From Shewanellaceae bacterium UBA2521 (lineage in GTDB: Bacteria > Pseudomonadota > Gammaproteobacteria > Enterobacterales > Shewanellaceae): a stretch of DNA of 14,801 nucleotides. The stretch lies in assembly GCA_002341165.1 (NCBI GenBank), contig DDNL01000009.1:4370-19170 (forward strand). Direction: 5' to 3'. The translations under genes were made by a program, and so were the position numbers. Positions 1 to 6,587 of this stretch are shown here, one piece after another; the stretch's first letter is position 1; the number at the start of each line of letters is the position of its first letter. A model generated the notes under the pieces. That model worked only from the letters and a program-made list of their open reading frames with translations. It had not been told where the DNA came from and did not search any database.

Positions 1-485
1 ATACCAGCCAGTAGCATCATACTCACAGACACCTGACCATCCACTTTACCCATGTTGTAAATAAGAAGTGTAATAAGCCAGCTCCCCATGAATGCTGAAA
101 TGGGTATAAGCAGTGTACGGACTTCAATAGGCAAACTAGACAAAAAAGTGCTAAAGAACATAATAGCTAGTGCTGCACCTAAACTTGCACCAGCAGAAAC
201 ACCCATAAGACCAGGATCTGCAAGTGGGTTTTTGAACAAGCATTGCATAATAGCACCGCATAAGGCGAGAAGGGCGCCCATACATAAGCATAAAAGTGTT
301 CTTGGCAAACGAATTTCATGTATGATCAAAGCTGTTGTAGACTGTGAATCAGGCTGAATTATGGATTGGAAAAAATCTTGCCAGTCAATTGCAAATGCAC
401 CTGTCCTGATGGATAGACAAGAACATATCAAGATACTCACACACAAACACAACTGTAATAATTTTTGATGAGCTGAACTAAGCAT
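1..485 (-). CDS. hmuU: FecCD-family haem/iron ABC transporter permease (C-terminus outside window)
   Basis: Inner-membrane permease of a periplasmic-binding-protein-dependent importer, probably for haem. Reading leftward from the ATG at 485, 161 residues are visible before the window edge. They show a first hydrophobic helix (about residues 10-26), then the FecCD signatures IRLPR, GALLALCGAIMQ and KNPLADPGLMGVSAGAS, further membrane segments, and a late MMLLAG. These are typical of BtuC/FhuB/HmuU permeases, usually about 330 residues, so roughly half is present. The ATG directly follows the TAA of the upstream binding-protein gene, and a GAGGG ribosome site lies inside the end of that gene, so the two are translationally coupled. 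The substrate is inferred from the neighbours. The partner ATPase would lie further left, outside the window. Confidence 0.9.
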   Translation of the reverse strand, partial: MLSSAHQKLLQLCLCVSILICSCLSIRTGAFAIDWQDFFQSIIQPDSQSTTALIIHEIRLPRTLLCLCMGALLALCGAIMQCLFKNPLADPGLMGVSAGASLGAALAIMFFSTFLSSLPIEVRTLLIPISAFMGSWLITLLIYNMGKVDGQVSVSMMLLAG

Positions 486-1343
486 TTAACCCTCTTTTTT
501 GGTCAATAAAAATGTATAAAAGCGTTGTGCTTCATTTAAACTCGCGATGCCAAAACCACCGAGGAGTGCATGCGAATCGATCACAAAAATCTTTTTCTGC
601 TTGCCTGCAGGCGTTGCTTTAAGTGTTGGAATTTTATGAAAAATAGATTGAGCTTCTTGTTTGGTTTTATAAGATCTATTCGTCACAACGATCACATTGG
701 GTTGCATATTCAAGATCGCTTCATGCGATATCGGCTTATATTCGTTTAAGTGTGCAGCTACATTTATGCCACCAGCCAGCTCTATGATGCGATGCATGGA
801 CGTGTTCTTACCTGCAGCTCTCAGTTTTCCTTGACTATGTTTGAGTAAAAATAACACCTTTAATTTTTTATTTTGGTGCATCTGCTGTTGCAAAAGTCGG
901 TGTTCTTGTGCTCTGACTTTCTGAATTAAAATCCCTGCTTCTTTTGGCTTGCGAGCAATTTTTGCAATAGCTTCAATGCGGTGAATCAGCTGATCGATTG
1001 AATTCCCCGAAGGATACTGCACAACATGAACTCCTACTTTTTTTAATTGTCGTAGTGTATCTTCATTACCCATAGCGCTAGAGCCTAGAAGGTGGGTTGG
1101 TCTAAGTGACAATACACCTTCAGTGGATAACATCCTATGGTATCCAACATCAGGTAGCGGATTTTTTGGCTGCTGACTTGTCGTATCTACACCTACAAGA
1201 GTACTTTTGGCATCTAATGCATAAAGAATGTCTGTGATTGCAGATCCTGCACTCACTATCCGTACATTAGCGTTCGTTTGTGTAGCTCCATCATGACTAT
1301 ATGCAATCATGAGTCCCCAGAATAAAAAAATAAAATGTTTCAT
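486..1343 (-). CDS. hmuT: HmuT-like periplasmic haem-binding protein
   Basis: Substrate-binding protein of a haem ABC importer, 285 residues, the usual length for HmuT/ShuT/PhuT. It starts with a short signal sequence (MKHFIFLFWGLMIAYS) without a lipobox, so it is expected free in the periplasm. The TroA-type fold is recognisable: IVSAGSAITDILYALDA near residue 29, then DVGYHRMLSTEGVLSLRPTH around 65-84. In ShuT/HmuT relatives the tyrosine in the VGY.R.LS.EG stretch (Tyr68 here) is the axial haem ligand (recalled family knowledge). A second lobe follows with ELAGG and PNVIVV. The start is supported by a GGAGG/GAGAG region just upstream. It is the first gene of the leftward unit, followed without a gap by the permease, and is probably Fur-controlled from the shared intergenic region. 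Confidence 0.88.
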   Translation of the reverse strand: MKHFIFLFWGLMIAYSHDGATQTNANVRIVSAGSAITDILYALDAKSTLVGVDTTSQQPKNPLPDVGYHRMLSTEGVLSLRPTHLLGSSAMGNEDTLRQLKKVGVHVVQYPSGNSIDQLIHRIEAIAKIARKPKEAGILIQKVRAQEHRLLQQQMHQNKKLKVLFLLKHSQGKLRAAGKNTSMHRIIELAGGINVAAHLNEYKPISHEAILNMQPNVIVVTNRSYKTKQEAQSIFHKIPTLKATPAGKQKKIFVIDSHALLGGFGIASLNEAQRFYTFLLTKKEG

Positions 1344-1472
1344 AATGCTCTCGAATCCTCCAAAAAAAGTTAATTTTGTGTTTTTTTCTTTGATTATGCT
1401 TTCAGTTTTTTTTAATTAGGTTTAATTTTTTTTAATAAAAAGTTTCAATAAAATAAATATTGAGCTTTAAAT

Positions 1473-1491
1473 GGAAATGATAACAATTATC
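1473..1491. promoter_or_regulatory. Fur box between the divergent haem operons
   Basis: The 19 bases at this position match the classical Fur consensus GATAATGATAATCATTATC at 15 of 19 positions, with both ATGATAA and ATTATC halves intact. The site lies 130 bases upstream of the leftward haem-binding protein gene and about 84 bases upstream of the rightward HugZ-family gene, so one site could repress both units when iron is plentiful. A TATAAA at 1520-1525 could be the rightward -10 with a weak -35 just beside the box; the spacing is long, so the promoter assignment is tentative. Confidence 0.8.
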
Positions 1492-1574
1492 ACTTGTGTC
1501 ATCAAATTTATTTCTCTAGTATAAAAATAGTATTAGTTGGTCACTATTTTTTTCAAAAAGAGTTTATATTTATT

Positions 1575-2087
1575 ATGAATATTCATGTAAGAAAAAAGTT
1601 AATGGATGAAATACATGACTTTAGCCAAGAACAGCAAACTTTAATGCTATCTACGGTTGATAAATTAAAGCATCCTCACATGAGTTATGCGTCTTTTGTT
1701 TCTCACAAAGATTGCTTTTATGTGCTTATTTCTACTCAAGCAAAACATACTATTAATTTATTAGATAACCCAAAAGCTGCCGTCATGTTAATTCAAGACG
1801 AAGTCTTTTCTAAACAAATATTTGCGCGTAAAAGAGTCACTTTCAATATCGATTCAAGAGTTATTCAGAGAGATACAAAGGAGTGGCATAAATATCTATA
1901 TCTCATGGAAAATAAGTTTGGAAATATAATTCGGCAACTTTCTAATTTAGCGGATTTTCTACTTTTTGAATTAAAAACTGATCAAGGAAGATATGTAAAA
2001 GGTTTTGGTAAAGCTTATAACATAAGTCATGACCCAAATGCTCAGTTTGAGCATGTAAATCGTGGTCACCAACCCATAAATAAATAA
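1575..2087 (+). CDS. hugZ: HugZ/HutZ-family haem utilisation protein (split-barrel flavin-reductase-like fold)
   Basis: Cytoplasmic haem-handling protein of the HugZ/HutZ family, whose characterised members bind haem and degrade it or hold it for storage. The start at ATG 1575 gives 170 residues, the family's normal size; an in-frame TTG at 1494 would add 27 residues overlapping the Fur-box region and is unlikely. ATG 1602 is a possible alternative. Family signatures visible: SYASFVSHKDCFYVLIS, NLLDNPKAAVMLIQDE, QIFARKRVTF, WHKYLYLMENKFGNII, DFLLFELKTDQGRYVKGFG, and a C-terminal NRGHQ whose histidine matches the region of the HutZ haem ligand. It precedes the receptor by about 60 bases in the same direction, so both are probably transcribed from the Fur-regulated promoter. 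Ribosome site weak (AAAGAG, rather far upstream). Confidence 0.88.
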   Translation: MNIHVRKKLMDEIHDFSQEQQTLMLSTVDKLKHPHMSYASFVSHKDCFYVLISTQAKHTINLLDNPKAAVMLIQDEVFSKQIFARKRVTFNIDSRVIQRDTKEWHKYLYLMENKFGNIIRQLSNLADFLLFELKTDQGRYVKGFGKAYNISHDPNAQFEHVNRGHQPINK

Positions 2088-2148
2088 AGGATTCTTTTTA
2101 ATATAAATAGTCTTTGTTACTTATACTCCATTTTTGAGATTAATTTTT

Positions 2149-4440
2149 ATGATGTTTAAAAAAAATAACCTTGCAATCCTAGTAGGATTTACTTTTTGTA
2201 CACCAAAGCTCTTTGCTCAGGAAGTTCAGCAGTTAGATACTGCCCATATTCAAGCTGAACATGTTGAAGAAGAGGATGTTATTGCGCCTCAAAGCCTTGT
2301 GACATCGGACGCTATTGATCGTGATTTGATACAAGATAGTGTAGATCTCTTTAAACATGATTCTGGTGTTATCATTACAGAAGGATCACGAGGTGGTATT
2401 GCCTCTATTCAAGTTCGTGGTCTTGGTCAGGATCGAGTGAAGGTCATTATGGATGGACAGTCACAATCAACTTTTACTGTGAAGGGTGGTTCTGTCCCTT
2501 ATATTGATTCAAGTATGCAGCTTTCTGATCCTGAATTTATTAAACAAGCTAAAGCCATCAAGGGTGCGCAGTCGAGTCGTTATGGTTCTGGAGCTATGGC
2601 CGGTGTTGTTAAAATTGATACCAAAGATCCCGAAGACTTAACGAAAGGTAAACCTTTCGGTGGATACCTTAAATCTGGCTATCGATCCAAAGATGCATCC
2701 TTTAAGCAAACACTAGGGTTGGCGACAGAACATGAATCTTTTAGAAGTTTATTGATGCTATCTTATTTACAAGGTGAAGAATTACAGCGTTCAAGTGATT
2801 TCATCTATCAATCAAATGATACAAAGTATTTAGAAAAAAAGAACCTAAATATCCTAGCTAAAATGGCTTACCGTCTAAATGATAGCCATGATCTTAAAAC
2901 CTATTATCTTTCATCACATGGTGATAATGAATCTGACTTAATCCACACAACGAAAAAAGACTACCATTCTGACGACCAAAACAGAAGATACCAGATAGGT
3001 TTAAGTCACGATTGGAATCAAGACTTAACGGTGGCAGACCATATCAAAACACAAGTGACATGGTCAGAGAAAAAGAATCAACAAAAGACAAGCTGGCTTG
3101 AACTTGGATCTCAAGCTCAAGCTCAATCTCCACATGGGCATGTTCATGGGCATGGTGCAGGTGATCATGCACATGGTACAGCCGGTCATGCACATGGGCA
3201 TGTTCATGCACATGGTACAGGCGATCATGCACATGGTACAGCCGGTCATGCACATGGTGCAGGTGGTCATGCACATGGTGCGAATCAAGCAAAAACAGAT
3301 GTAAAAGATAAGTCTAAGCTTAAGGATTATCGCTATAAATCAACCCACCTTTCTATAAAAATCGATGCGGACAAGAAGAACGACGTTTTTGATACGCATT
3401 ATGGTGTAAGTTTTGATACCATCAAGAATGCGAATGATAATACCGAGTATACGACTGTTGACGGCAAAAGGTCTCAAAGGAATATTTTTTATACACCAGA
3501 AGTTAGCACAAACCTTTATGCGGGATACGTTTCAACGGATATTAAATTGTTCGAAGAACAGCTTATCGTGAAGCCATCGATAAGGTATGACTATGTTGGT
3601 ATCAAGCCCCAGAGAGCATCTTTATCAGCAGCAATCAACAAGAAAACGCCTGATTATACATTTTCGCATGTGAGTAAAGGGCTGGCTTTAGAGTGGTTGC
3701 CGACACAACAACACAAGCTTGTTTTATCTGTCAAGGAAGGTTTTAGAACTCCATCTTATCACGATTTATTTTTCCAATGGGAAAACCCGGCATATCAATA
3801 TGCAGTGGTACCTAGTGCTGATTTAAAAGAAGAGACCGCGATCAATTACGGTATAGATTATACCTATAACTCTTTGCAGTCTCGCACGTCGTTAAGGTTA
3901 TTCTACAGTGATTACGATGATTTTATTGATACAAATTCAACAAAAGAAGATGGTATATCTATACAACGTAATACCAATATTGCTAAAGCAACCATTAAAG
4001 GTATTGAGTTTTCTCATGTTGTTTATTGGCAAAGTGACTTAGCTACAGCAGAAGGATTTTCAACAGGTTTCTCTGCTCAATACTACAAAGGTAAAGATCA
4101 GCACGGAAATCGTCTCAGCAGCGTTTCGCCTTGGTCAATGAATTTAAATCTGAGCTATGATGGCGTAGGCAAGATGTGGGGTACAGGCCTTAAAACAACT
4201 TATACAGCGAAGTCAAGCAGTGTTAGTAAGAATAGCATTGAGATTCCAAGCGTAAAGATGATGGACTTTACCCTTTATTATAAGCCTATCGAGCGCATAA
4301 AATTGACGGCTGGAGTCTTCAATATTTTAGATCAAGAGGTTTACAAATGGACAGAAGTCAAAGATGCAAGTAAGCCTTTGACAGATAGAATGAAGCAAGC
4401 AGGGCGTAACTACGGTCTTTCTATTGCTTACCAATTTTAA
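2149..4440 (+). CDS. TonB-dependent outer-membrane receptor with His/Gly-rich insert, probably haem
   Basis: Outer-membrane TonB-gated receptor of 763 residues. Signal peptide with cleavage likely after LFAQ (about residue 24), a TonB-box-like LDTAHI (29-34), then a plug domain (about 45-170) with VRGLGQDRVKVIMDGQSQ, IKGAQSSRYGSGAMAGVV and IDTKDP. The beta-barrel ends in YQF with the terminal phenylalanine expected for BamA insertion. A GFRTPSYHDLFFQ motif (F532-R533-T534-P535) followed by ADLKEET resembles the FRAP/NPNL box of haem receptors such as HutA/HmuR. Residues about 329-377 form a His-Gly-Ala-rich run probably exposed in a loop; comparable histidine-rich loops occur in zinc receptors of the ZnuD type, so metal uptake is the main alternative. 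Gene context favours haem. ATG 2149 (or 2152) is preferred over the upstream TTG 2134 because it starts a regular signal peptide. A strong terminator follows. Confidence 0.9.
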   Translation: MMFKKNNLAILVGFTFCTPKLFAQEVQQLDTAHIQAEHVEEEDVIAPQSLVTSDAIDRDLIQDSVDLFKHDSGVIITEGSRGGIASIQVRGLGQDRVKVIMDGQSQSTFTVKGGSVPYIDSSMQLSDPEFIKQAKAIKGAQSSRYGSGAMAGVVKIDTKDPEDLTKGKPFGGYLKSGYRSKDASFKQTLGLATEHESFRSLLMLSYLQGEELQRSSDFIYQSNDTKYLEKKNLNILAKMAYRLNDSHDLKTYYLSSHGDNESDLIHTTKKDYHSDDQNRRYQIGLSHDWNQDLTVADHIKTQVTWSEKKNQQKTSWLELGSQAQAQSPHGHVHGHGAGDHAHGTAGHAHGHVHAHGTGDHAHGTAGHAHGAGGHAHGANQAKTDVKDKSKLKDYRYKSTHLSIKIDADKKNDVFDTHYGVSFDTIKNANDNTEYTTVDGKRSQRNIFYTPEVSTNLYAGYVSTDIKLFEEQLIVKPSIRYDYVGIKPQRASLSAAINKKTPDYTFSHVSKGLALEWLPTQQHKLVLSVKEGFRTPSYHDLFFQWENPAYQYAVVPSADLKEETAINYGIDYTYNSLQSRTSLRLFYSDYDDFIDTNSTKEDGISIQRNTNIAKATIKGIEFSHVVYWQSDLATAEGFSTGFSAQYYKGKDQHGNRLSSVSPWSMNLNLSYDGVGKMWGTGLKTTYTAKSSSVSKNSIEIPSVKMMDFTLYYKPIERIKLTAGVFNILDQEVYKWTEVKDASKPLTDRMKQAGRNYGLSIAYQF
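3133..3279 (+). repeat. In-frame His-Gly-Ala codon repeat inside the TonB-dependent receptor
   Basis: A degenerate tandem array built on CATGCACATGG-type units encodes GHAHG, DHAHG and HVHGHG modules: 17 histidines in about 49 residues. All variation is in whole codons, so the receptor frame is kept. The repeat opens long reading frames on the other strand that are shadows, not genes. Confidence 0.85.
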
Positions 4441-4513
4441 ATCAAATTGTTTTGTAAATTGATACCTGATTTTTGTGATATAAATCTTAAACATCATTTA
4501 CGAGCAAGACGCT

Positions 4514-4553
4514 AAAAAATAGCGAAGGTCAGGTTACCTTCGCTATTTTTTTT
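4514..4553 (+). terminator. Rho-independent terminator after the receptor gene
   Basis: A perfect 10-bp stem (TAGCGAAGGT at 4520-4529 with ACCTTCGCTA at 4536-4545, loop of six) is flanked by six A on the left and eight T on the right. It therefore terminates well in the rightward direction and could also act leftward. It closes the haem receptor unit. Confidence 0.92.
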
Positions 4554-4718
4554 GTGCTACACCTATGATGATAGGTGCTGCTTTATTGACTTAATCGTTG
4601 CATATCTAAAAAATGTTGTACGATAATGCACTAAAATTTATATGATAAAAGTAAGCGGTATGCATAATATTTCTTCAACCAATTTATTTCGTATTATTAA
4701 TAAAGCACCTAATAAAGA

Positions 4719-4795
4719 GATACCCAACTAACATCACTCTATTTAAGTTCATTCAACGAAACCTTTTGACTAAATCATTAAATGGATATCTTTGG
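4719..4795. repeat. Imperfect palindromic repeat, copy 1
   Basis: About 77 bases beginning GATACCCAACTAA and ending AAATGGATATCTTTGG, so the ends are rough inverted repeats of each other. The right end closely matches that of copy 2 (ATCATT(A/T)AATGG followed by TCTTTGG), and the interior GAAACCTTTT matches copy 3. Just downstream, CAAGACATCCAT at 4804-4815 repeats the left end of the other copies and can pair with TGGATATCTT to make a 10-bp stem. Confidence 0.55.
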
Positions 4796-4844
4796 AGAAA
4801 ATACAAGACATCCATAGAGTTTAGTTACACCCCAAAAATATATA

Positions 4845-4897
4845 TTTTTTGTTTTTTTTGTTTTTATTTTGTTTTGTTTTTGTTTTTTTATTTTTTT
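4845..4897. other. C-free T/G/A tract upstream of the peptide gene
   Basis: Eight runs of four to eight T separated by single G or A residues, without one C. It lies 69-121 bases before the peptide start codon. A similar T-rich block precedes the secreted-protein gene at the right end of the window. It may act as curved or easily melted promoter-upstream DNA; no clear -35/-10 pair was recognised. Confidence 0.5.
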
Positions 4898-4965
4898 ATG
4901 TTAAGTTAAATGCGCCATCAAAATATGGTTAAAAATAAATTTAAAAAAATAAAGAGGATGTTAAA

Positions 4966-5133
4966 ATGAAAGTCATTCAAAAAGAAAATTTATCTCAAGT
5001 TTCCGGTGGTTTTTTAGAGACTCTATTTGTCTCAACTTTTATTGCTACTGTCGTCAATATGATTACAGAAGATGAACCATCTGTAATTGTCGCTTATGAT
5101 AGCAGCAAAGAAGGTTGGATTAATAATAGATAG
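4966..5133 (+). CDS. Small double-glycine-leader peptide, class II microcin/bacteriocin-like precursor
   Basis: A 55-residue peptide. The first 15 residues, MKVIQKENLSQVSGG, fit the double-glycine leader of peptides cut and exported by C39-peptidase ABC transporters (hydrophobic residues at -4 and -7, Gly-Gly at -2/-1). The length is the same as the 15-residue microcin V leader. The predicted 40-residue core starts FLETLFVSTFIATVV, has a hydrophobic first half and an acidic second half with six Asp/Glu against two Lys/Arg, and no cysteine. A good ribosome site (AGAGGA, about 8 bases before the ATG) supports translation. No immunity, transporter or maturation gene lies alongside; the right flank is interrupted by an IS3 remnant. 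It could be a toxin, a signal, or an orphan of a lost cluster. Gene call fairly sure, function uncertain. Confidence 0.7.
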   Translation: MKVIQKENLSQVSGGFLETLFVSTFIATVVNMITEDEPSVIVAYDSSKEGWINNR

Positions 5134-5156
5134 TAAATCATTTACATACAATAAAA

Positions 5157-5244
5157 CCAAGACATCCATCTAAAAAAATCGATCTAAGTTTGACGTATTT
5201 TATGTAAAAACTTATTGAATTAATCATTTAATGGGTGTCTTTGG
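5157..5244. repeat. Imperfect palindromic repeat, copy 2
   Basis: Runs from CCAAGACATCCATCT to ATGGGTGTCTTTGG; these ends are near-perfect inverted repeats. The left half shares CAAGACATCCA, the AAAT(C/T)GAT(C/T)TA core and (A/G)GTTTGA with copy 3, and the right end matches copy 1. It sits 23 bases after the stop of the small peptide gene, so copies 1 and 2 bracket that gene. Confidence 0.6.
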
Positions 5245-5301
5245 TTTATTACTTTGATGATAATGATTACATTATTTTATGACCTGTGCATGCTATATAA
5301 A

Positions 5302-5330
5302 AACTGAAGCTTGTTAAACAAGCTTCAGTT
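5302..5330. terminator. Strong 13-bp hairpin, possible terminator
   Basis: AACTGAAGCTTGT (5302-5314) pairs perfectly with ACAAGCTTCAGTT (5318-5330) around a three-base loop. The T-run is on the leftward side (AGTTTTTATA on the minus strand), so intrinsic termination would mainly stop leftward transcripts coming out of the IS3 remnant; for the peptide gene it could protect the 3' end. Confidence 0.5.
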
Positions 5331-5357
5331 ATATCGACGTATCAATAAAAATCATAA

Positions 5358-5995
5358 AAAAGGTGTTATGCTCTGTTCAGCCAGATAGTTTTGAAACGCT
5401 TTTGCTAAATATTGAGCACCTTGGTCGCTATGAAACAGCAAAGGCTCCGTCGGCTTACGCAGGTTGATGGCCATTCTTAAAGCTTCGAGCACCAAGTTGG
5501 TGTTTTGGGTAGATTAAATACGCCAGCCAATGACTCGGCGAGAATGCAAATCCGTCACCACCGCCAAATAGCACCAACCTTCTGCGGTTCGCAAGTAAGT
5601 GACATCGCCAGCCCAAGCTTGATTGACAGACTCAGGGTTAAAGCGTTGATTCAACTCTTTTTGAGCTTCTGTTTTGGGTTTAATGAGCGATAAGGGCTTT
5701 TTCGGCGCTGTTTGACCACCAAACCCAGCTTGTTCATGAGACTTCTGGTCTTATAACGGCCAATTTTAAAGCCCTCACGGCGCAAATGCTGCATCATTTG
5801 CCTTGAGCCTAAGCTTTGACGGCTGGCTTTAAAAAGCGCCTTACAACGCGATTCCAGTACTTTTTGGGCAACATAAGGCTGCGATTCTGGCTTCTTGAAC
5901 CAATCGTAAAAGGCGCTGCGACTTACTTTCAAGACCTGACACATCAGCAAAACCGGGTAAACCGCCTGATAAGTCTCAATGAAGCGGTACTTTAC
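5358..5995 (-). pseudogene. IS3 OrfB (DDE integrase) fragment, frameshifted and truncated
   Basis: Continuing in the -1 frame from the end of orfA (slip around the final ATGAAG codons), the product begins VKYRFIETYQAVYPVLLMCQVLKVSRSAFYDWF in spirit of IS3 OrfB N-termini, with the HTH_21 region near 5820-5700. The frame stops at 5651; homology resumes in another frame with FNPESVNQAWAGDVTYLRT (first catalytic Asp), TDLHSRRVIGW, an in-frame stop at 5514-5516, and HSDQGAQYLA (second catalytic Asp). At least one frameshift and one nonsense codon are present and the C-terminal third is gone. Confidence 0.85.
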
Positions 5996-6282
5996 TTCAT
6001 TTCTTTGGCAAAAAATGCGCTGGCTTTTTTTAAGATTTCATGCTCTTGCTGCAAACGCTTATTTTCACGGCGTAAGCGCATTAATTCAGCGCGTTCTTCG
6101 GGTCTTAAAGCTCCTTCAGCCTGGTTTTTCTCGTACTTGACCTTCCAATTAGAAAGGATTTTTGCGGTCACGCCCACAGTTTCAGAAGCCTCTTTTAGGC
6201 TATAATTATGCTCTAAAACCAGTCTGACTGCTTTGTCTTTAAATTCCTGAGTATAGGTCCTATATTTGCGTTTTTCTGTCAT
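5992..6282 (-). CDS. IS3-family transposase OrfA
   Basis: A 96-residue DNA-binding OrfA starting MTEKRKYRTYTQEFKDKAVR at ATG 6282, with an AGGTG ribosome site four bases upstream; the longer frame to 6333 would run into the terminal repeat. A helix-turn-helix (YSLKEASETVGVTAKILSNW, about 32-51) is followed by a leucine-zipper-like coiled coil (ELMRLRRENKRLQQEHEILKK), ending in the family hallmark KKASAFFAKE. The frame is intact, but with orfB broken it could make only a DNA-binding fragment that might act on related IS ends. Confidence 0.88.
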   Translation of the reverse strand: MTEKRKYRTYTQEFKDKAVRLVLEHNYSLKEASETVGVTAKILSNWKVKYEKNQAEGALRPEERAELMRLRRENKRLQQEHEILKKASAFFAKEMK

Positions 6283-6436
6283 GATCACCTCGGATTGAGT
6301 GTTTATTGTCCACCATTTAAATGTCCGGTTCAATTAGACCATAATAGTCTTATATTTGCGTTTTTCTGTCATGATTACCTCGGGTTGAGTTTTTATTATC
6401 CACTATTTAAATGTCCGGTTCAATTAGACCATAATA
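6259..6436. repeat. Direct duplication of the IS3 right end
   Basis: Two 88-base copies, 6259-6346 and 6349-6436, offset by 90 bases with about eight differences. Each holds the IS terminal repeat, the orfA ribosome site and the first orfA codons. The outer copy keeps only these first eight codons of orfA, so it is the stub of a second, diverged element abutting the first. Confidence 0.85.
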
Positions 6437-6444
6437 TAGCCCAA

Positions 6445-6474
6445 AAACCTGTAAATACCCTTATTTACAGGTTT
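6445..6474. terminator. 13-bp perfect hairpin, terminator-like
   Basis: AAACCTGTAAATA (6445-6457) pairs with TATTTACAGGTTT (6462-6474) around loop CCCT. Five T follow on the minus strand only, so it would stop leftward transcription toward the IS3 remnant. It separates the IS from the motor operon that starts at 6588. Confidence 0.55.
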
Positions 6475-6587
6475 AGTAAGATATTGTGTGATGTAAATCG
6501 AGGATTAGTTATTATTATATGACTTATAGATACACTTAACATAAAATACCGCTTAAGTTGTTGTTTTTAAACGAAAAAGAGGTCGTT

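Larger units (their letters stand above)
4554..4965. other. Non-coding gap upstream of the small peptide gene
   Basis: No convincing gene. It contains a small hairpin (CACCTAT at 4560-4566 with ATAGGTG at 4571-4577), one copy of a dispersed palindromic repeat (listed separately), and a nearly pure T/G tract. A 29-codon frame at 4642-4731 lacks a ribosome site and was not called. Confidence 0.5.
5358..6341 (-). mobile_element. IS3-family insertion sequence, left end deleted and transposase broken
   Basis: The right end carries the terminal repeat TGGTCTAATTGAACCGGACA (minus strand, ending at 6341). Reading leftward come an intact orfA and an orfB in the -1 frame, as usual for IS3. orfB carries a frameshift and an in-frame stop and ends abruptly near 5358 after the HSDQGAQYLAKAFQNYL region, before the last catalytic Glu, so the left end and its inverted repeat are missing. 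The element looks more GC-rich than its surroundings. It cannot move on its own. Confidence 0.88.

Noticed and set aside
88..357. Open frame of 89 codons on the plus strand
   Set aside because: It lies antisense to the clear FecCD permease reading leftward and shows no family features.
1494..1574. TTG-initiated N-terminal extension of the HugZ-family protein
   Set aside because: It overlaps the Fur/promoter region and adds residues absent from the family; ATG 1575 gives the normal length.
3044..3304. Three open frames with His/Met/Cys-rich repeats on both strands
   Set aside because: They are shadows of the codon repeat inside the TonB-dependent receptor.
4642..4731. A 29-residue frame upstream of the peptide gene
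   Set aside because: No ribosome site, no leader motif, and it overlaps repeat copy 1.
5505..6205. Open frames on the plus strand across the IS3 element
   Set aside because: They are antisense to recognisable OrfA/OrfB transposase sequence.
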